Assembly (NCBI GenBank): GCA_023399275.1
Contig: JAEWQH010000100.1
Coordinates: 1 to 17,348, forward strand
Origin: Bacillota bacterium
Lineage (GTDB): Bacteria > Bacillota > Clostridia > Christensenellales > CAG-138
Direction of reading: 5' to 3'
Length of the DNA: 17,348 nucleotides
Below the pieces are notes generated by a model. That model worked only from the letters and a program-made list of their open reading frames with translations, made no database searches and was not told the origin of the DNA. The stretch's first letter is position 1, and each line of letters begins with the position of its first letter. A program made the translations under genes and the position numbers. Shown here piece by piece: positions 13,553 to 17,348 of this stretch.

Positions 13553-15943
13553 ATGCGATATGGATATTTTGACAACGAACACCACGAATACGTCGTTGAG
13601 CGGGTGGATACGCCCGTCTCCTGGACGAACTATATCGGAACGAAGGATATGTGCGGGGTCGTCAACCAGACCGCCGGCGGGTACCTCTTCTGCGGCTCCA
13701 GCGAGTACCACCGCATCACGCGCTTTCGCGCAAACGGCGTGCCTATGGACTTCCCCGGGCACTATGTCTACCTGCGGGACGAGGCGGACGGGGATTTTTG
13801 GAGCGTGAGCTGGCAGCCTGTGGGTAAGCCCTTCGACCAGGCGAGCTACAGCTGCCGGCACGGGCTCTCCTACAGCAGGTATCTGTGTGATTACCGCGGT
13901 ATCCACGCGGAGCAGACGCTGTTTGTGGCCGAGGACGACCCGGTGGAAATCTGGGACGTGACCATTCGAAACGACAGCGCACGCGAGCGCAGGCTCTCTG
14001 CGTTTTCCTATTGCGAATTCTCATTTCACCAGATCGACATGGACAACCGGAATTTTCAGATGAGCCTCTACGCGGCGGGCTCGCGCTATGAAGACGGTGT
14101 CATCGAGCACGACCTGTATTACGAAGAGGACGGCTACCAGTTCTTTACCTCAAGCTTTGAGCCGGATGGCTACGACTGCCTGCGGGATGCATTCCTCGGG
14201 CCATACCGAACGGAGCGCAACCCGCTTGCCGTGGAGCGCGGCGTGTGCTCCTGCAGCGCGGAGCTGGGCGGGAATCATTGCGGCGCGTTGCATAAGCGCA
14301 TCACCCTGCGGCCCGGCGAAAGCGCGCGGCTGATCTTTTTGCTCGGTGAAGGCGGGATTGCCGCGGGCAAGGTCATGCGGGAAAGATACGGCCGCGCGGC
14401 CGCGGTTGACGCGCAGTTTGGAAAGCTGCGCCGGTTTTGGGATGAAAAGCTCGGCCGCCTGCAGATCGAGACGCCGAACGCGGGCATGAATACGCTGATC
14501 AACATCTGGACGCTGTACCAGAGCGAGATCAACGTGATCTTCTCGCGCTTTTCCTCGTTTATCGAGGTGGGCGGGCGCACGGGGCTGGGCTACCGGGATA
14601 CCGCGCAGGACGCGATGTGTGTTCCGCACAGCAACCCCGAGCAATGCCGCCGGCGCATCGTGGAGCTGCTGCGCGCCGAAACGCGCGCGGGCTACGGGCT
14701 GCACCTGTTTGAGCCGCGTTGGTTTGAGCCGGAGCAGAAACGGCAAAGCTTCCGCTCGCCGACCGTGATCCCCACGCCGGACCGCGCGAGCATCGTCCAC
14801 GGGCTCAAGGATGCCTGTTCGGACGACGCGCTCTGGCTCGTGGCCAGCGTCGCGCAGTATATCAAGGAGACGGGCGACCTTGCGTTTGCCGATGAGGTCG
14901 TGACATATGCCGACGGCGGCGAGGAAAGCGTCTATGACCACCTCCGGCGCATCCTCGACTTTTCGGCGGAGCAGGTTGGCCGGAACGGCATCTGCAAGGG
15001 CCTCCGCGCGGACTGGAATGACTGTCTCAACCTCGGCGGGGGCGAAAGCGCGATGGTGAGTTTTTTGCATCACTGGGCGCTGACGCACTTTGTCCCATTG
15101 GCAGAGCGGCTTGGACGGGACGAGGACGCGGCGCACTACCGCGCCATGGCGCAGCGCGTGCGTGACGTCTGCGAGCGCGTGCTCTGGGATGGCGCCTGGT
15201 ATATCCGCGGTATCACGGCGGACAACCGCAAGATCGGTACGCATACGGATACGGAGGGCAAGGTGCATCTCGAGAGCAACGCATGGGCGGTGCTCTCCGG
15301 CGTTGCATCCCGCGAGCGCGGCGAACAGGCTCTCCTGGCGATTTGGGAATACCTTTACACGCCTTATGGCATCCTGCTCAATGCTCCGCCGTATACCAGG
15401 CCGGACGACGGCATCGGCTTTGTGACGCGCGTATACCCGGGGCTGAAGGAGAACGGCGCGATCTTCTCGCATCCAAACCCCTGGGCGTGGGGCGCGGCCT
15501 GCGCGCTCGGCGATGGAGAAGCCGCCATGTCGTTTTACGACGCATTGTGCCCCTACAACCAAAATGATAAGATAGAAGTGCGTCAGGCGGAGCCGTATGT
15601 CTACTGCCAGTTTGTGGTGGGCAAGGCGCATACGGCGTTTGGCCGCGCGCGTCATCCGTTTATGACGGGGTCGGCGGGGTGGTCTTACTACGCCGCGACG
15701 GAGTACATCCTCGGCATCCGGCCGGACTACGACCGGCTGATCGTCGATCCCTGCATCCCGGCGGAATGGAAGGGGTTCTCCGTCACCCGCGTCTGGCGCG
15801 GGGCGACGTATGACATCCGCGTGACGAATCCGCGCGGCGTGACCCGCGGGGTAGCGCACATGCTGATCGACGGCGTGCCGGCGGAGCAGATCGTGCCGCT
15901 GGCGGCGGGCGCGCGCTGCCGCGTGGAGATAGAGCTGGGATAG
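13553..15943 (+). CDS. GH94 glycoside phosphorylase, chitobiose-phosphorylase-like
   Basis: This 796-residue cytoplasmic inverting phosphorylase is from glycoside hydrolase family 94. The family splits beta-linked disaccharides with inorganic phosphate into a sugar 1-phosphate and a free sugar. The N-terminal beta-sandwich opens with MRYGYFDNEHHEYVVERVDT and contains NTAGGY-like and RITRFRANGVP blocks. The (alpha/alpha)6 domain contains GGRTGLGYRDTAQDAM (about 338-353) and ADWND with general-acid Asp490. The C-terminus contains ILGIRPDYDRLIVDPCIPAEW. DWND is followed by CLNLGGGESAMVSF, which I associate with N,N'-diacetylchitobiose phosphorylases. Cellobiose phosphorylases have an insertion here. 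The substrate is therefore uncertain. AAGGAGG lies nine bases before the ATG. It probably forms a sugar-use unit with the downstream sensor kinase. Confidence 0.9.
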   Translation: MRYGYFDNEHHEYVVERVDTPVSWTNYIGTKDMCGVVNQTAGGYLFCGSSEYHRITRFRANGVPMDFPGHYVYLRDEADGDFWSVSWQPVGKPFDQASYSCRHGLSYSRYLCDYRGIHAEQTLFVAEDDPVEIWDVTIRNDSARERRLSAFSYCEFSFHQIDMDNRNFQMSLYAAGSRYEDGVIEHDLYYEEDGYQFFTSSFEPDGYDCLRDAFLGPYRTERNPLAVERGVCSCSAELGGNHCGALHKRITLRPGESARLIFLLGEGGIAAGKVMRERYGRAAAVDAQFGKLRRFWDEKLGRLQIETPNAGMNTLINIWTLYQSEINVIFSRFSSFIEVGGRTGLGYRDTAQDAMCVPHSNPEQCRRRIVELLRAETRAGYGLHLFEPRWFEPEQKRQSFRSPTVIPTPDRASIVHGLKDACSDDALWLVASVAQYIKETGDLAFADEVVTYADGGEESVYDHLRRILDFSAEQVGRNGICKGLRADWNDCLNLGGGESAMVSFLHHWALTHFVPLAERLGRDEDAAHYRAMAQRVRDVCERVLWDGAWYIRGITADNRKIGTHTDTEGKVHLESNAWAVLSGVASRERGEQALLAIWEYLYTPYGILLNAPPYTRPDDGIGFVTRVYPGLKENGAIFSHPNPWAWGAACALGDGEAAMSFYDALCPYNQNDKIEVRQAEPYVYCQFVVGKAHTAFGRARHPFMTGSAGWSYYAATEYILGIRPDYDRLIVDPCIPAEWKGFSVTRVWRGATYDIRVTNPRGVTRGVAHMLIDGVPAEQIVPLAAGARCRVEIELG

Positions 15944-16012
15944 CTGCTTGCGGGCTTCGGGTTTGACCGGAGCCTGCGTCATATTCATCCAACCGCAGAA
16001 GGAGAGGACAAC

Positions 16013-17348
16013 ATGGTGGAGCGGACGGGAAAGGGCGTGTCCCTCAAGCATGGGCTTATCGCGCTCATCGGCGTATGCTGGGTGCTGCCGGTGCTGCTCA
16101 TCCTTACGCTATCCGGTTACTTCATCCGCAACAATCTGCAAAGCCGGATCGACGATACGATCGAAACCAGCGTTACCAACGCCATGAACATGACCAAGTC
16201 GAGCCTGGACTCCGCGCTGTCTGCCTCCCGCGCGGCAAGCTATGACAACGTCATCCAGCGCGCCTGGGCGCAGTATGGCGAGGACGCGGACGGAGTCGCG
16301 CTCTACGGCAGCGTGACGGAGTACCTCTCCCAACAGTATTCCTACGACGAAAACTTCCGCGGCGTGATGCTCTATTTCGTCTCCGACCCCGCGACGATCT
16401 ACTATGCGAGCAACCGTTCCAACATGGGCAAGACCGATCCCTTGCGCAACTACCGCACACATGCGCATGTGATCGCGCAGGAGACATCGGCGCACTCGAG
16501 CACGAGCGTGCGCTTCTTTGAGGCGAACGGCGTGCTCTACATGCTGCGCAACATCGTGGACAGCGCGTTTGCGCCCTACGCCGTCATCGTGATGGAGTGC
16601 GACGAGGATGCGCTGTTTGCGCCGCTGGACAACATCGTGTGGCTCAAGGACGCGCGAGTGGAGCTCAATGGCATCTCCCGCGTGATTGCGGGAGAGGGCG
16701 AGCAGGCCGGAGAAGACGGCACGGAGGCGTATTATCCCATCGACCGGACGCTGCGCACCTCGGACTATACGCTGGAGCTGCGCGCCCGCTCGGACAGCGC
16801 GCAGCTGACCAACGAGCTGCCGAGCTCCATGCGCTTTCTCATCGTGGTGATGCTGCTGGCGGTGCCGTTGCTGGCGTTTGTGATCTGGGCGTTTTACCGC
16901 TATGTCTCCGATCCGCTCGCCAGGCTCATCGACGCCGCGCGCCATGTCAAGGGCGGCGAGCGCGGCTACGCCGTCTCTCCGATGCCGAGAAGCCGGGAGT
17001 TTCGCTCGCTTGCCGAGCATTTCAACAGCATGTCCGCCGAGCTCAAGACGCAGTTTGAGCGCAGCTATGAGGAGCAGCTCGCCTTGCAGGATGCGCGCGT
17101 CAAAGCGCTGCAGAGCCAGATCAGCCCGCATTTTCTGAACAACACGCTCGAGATCATCAACTGGGAGGTGCGCATGGCCAACGACGAGAAGGCCTGCCGC
17201 ATGATCGAGGCGCTCTCCACCATGCTGGACGCGGCGATGGCGCGCGGCGGCAGCCCGGTGGTGACGGTGGCCGAAGAGCTGCGGTATGTGGACGCGTATC
17301 TCTATATCCTCTCGGAGCGCTACGGCGAGCGGCTGCGCGTCGATCAGC
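16013..17348 (+). CDS. YesM-type sensor histidine kinase, C-terminus cut by window edge
   Basis: 445 codons are visible, and the ATP-binding domain lies beyond the right edge. The order is a membrane helix (15-38), an extracellular sensor of about 230 residues (Cache-like by size, not identified by motif), a second membrane helix (273-297), a HAMP linker (about 298-350) and the His_kinase phosphoacceptor block LQSQISPHFLNNTLEIINW with His373. This PHFLxNTL form is typical of YesM/LytS-type kinases, which pair with AraC-type YesN response regulators and control carbohydrate uptake genes in Firmicutes. The start is ATG 16013 with AGAAGGAGAGG upstream. It lies 69 bases after the GH94 gene, with no terminator seen between, so cotranscription is possible. 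A response regulator probably follows outside the window. Confidence 0.9.
   Translation, partial: MVERTGKGVSLKHGLIALIGVCWVLPVLLILTLSGYFIRNNLQSRIDDTIETSVTNAMNMTKSSLDSALSASRAASYDNVIQRAWAQYGEDADGVALYGSVTEYLSQQYSYDENFRGVMLYFVSDPATIYYASNRSNMGKTDPLRNYRTHAHVIAQETSAHSSTSVRFFEANGVLYMLRNIVDSAFAPYAVIVMECDEDALFAPLDNIVWLKDARVELNGISRVIAGEGEQAGEDGTEAYYPIDRTLRTSDYTLELRARSDSAQLTNELPSSMRFLIVVMLLAVPLLAFVIWAFYRYVSDPLARLIDAARHVKGGERGYAVSPMPRSREFRSLAEHFNSMSAELKTQFERSYEEQLALQDARVKALQSQISPHFLNNTLEIINWEVRMANDEKACRMIEALSTMLDAAMARGGSPVVTVAEELRYVDAYLYILSERYGERLRVDQ

Noticed and set aside
12179..13906. A 575-codon open frame on the minus strand across the cyclase and the start of the GH94 gene
   Set aside because: It lies opposite genes with clear catalytic motifs, is Arg/Ala/His-rich without any family motif, and is a typical shadow frame of high-GC coding DNA.
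15963..15987. Promoter for the sensor kinase starting at TTGACC (15963-15968)
   Set aside because: No acceptable -10 stands 16-18 bp downstream. Cotranscription with the GH94 gene is simpler.
14150..16051. A 633-codon open frame on the minus strand under the GH94 gene
   Set aside because: It is the antisense shadow of a well-supported enzyme. Composition is Arg/Ala/Val-rich and no domain is recognised.

Overview
The window looks like chromosomal DNA from a high-GC member of the Clostridia (Firmicutes). GC is roughly 60 percent by eye. Start sites mostly carry strong AGGAGG-type ribosome binding sites, and promoters match the Gram-positive sigma-A type. The gene families fit as well: a clostridial-type cellulose synthase locus, a YesM-type sensor kinase, a DivIVA-domain protein, a DUF6440-like small protein and a GH94 phosphorylase. 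A Christensenellales or Oscillospirales-like gut lineage is a guess from gene content only. There are no RNA genes, insertion sequences, prophage genes or CRISPR arrays. No intergenic gap exceeds about 282 bases.

Layout. (1) 1-1887: a GPH/MelB-family sugar symporter (minus strand, cut by the left edge) is divergent from an AraC-family regulator. A tandem direct repeat with 20-21 bp periodicity lies between their promoters and looks like the regulator's operator. (2) 2039-8281: a tightly packed operon encodes a PilZ-containing cellulose synthase (CcsA/BcsA), a membrane-anchored BcsB-position partner, an MBOAT O-acetyltransferase and a DHHW/AlgJ-like SGNH acetyl-transfer protein. It has a good promoter at 1884-1912 and a leader with terminator-like folding. 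(3) 8288-9298: a lipoprotein GH5 endoglucanase runs convergently, only 6 bp from the operon end. Together these match the ccsA-B-Z-H-I set known from clostridia, with the Z gene inverted and placed last. (4) 9379-11971: a DivIVA-domain coiled-coil protein, a YjbQ-family protein, a DUF6440-like small protein (minus strand) and a CorA-type metal transporter. (5) 12254-13438: a membrane GGDEF diguanylate cyclase that lacks the usual RxxD inhibitory site. (6) 13553-15943: a GH94 phosphorylase whose catalytic motif resembles N,N'-diacetylchitobiose phosphorylase more than cellobiose phosphorylase. (7) 16013 to the right edge: a YesM-type sensor histidine kinase, truncated.

How it works together (inference). 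The diguanylate cyclase would raise c-di-GMP. The PilZ domain of CcsA senses c-di-GMP and opens the gating loop, so cellulose is made and exported. The MBOAT/DHHW pair would O-acetylate the polymer outside the membrane, and the GH5 lipoprotein would trim or release it. The flanking symporter/AraC pair and the GH94/YesM pair look like separate oligosaccharide-use modules.
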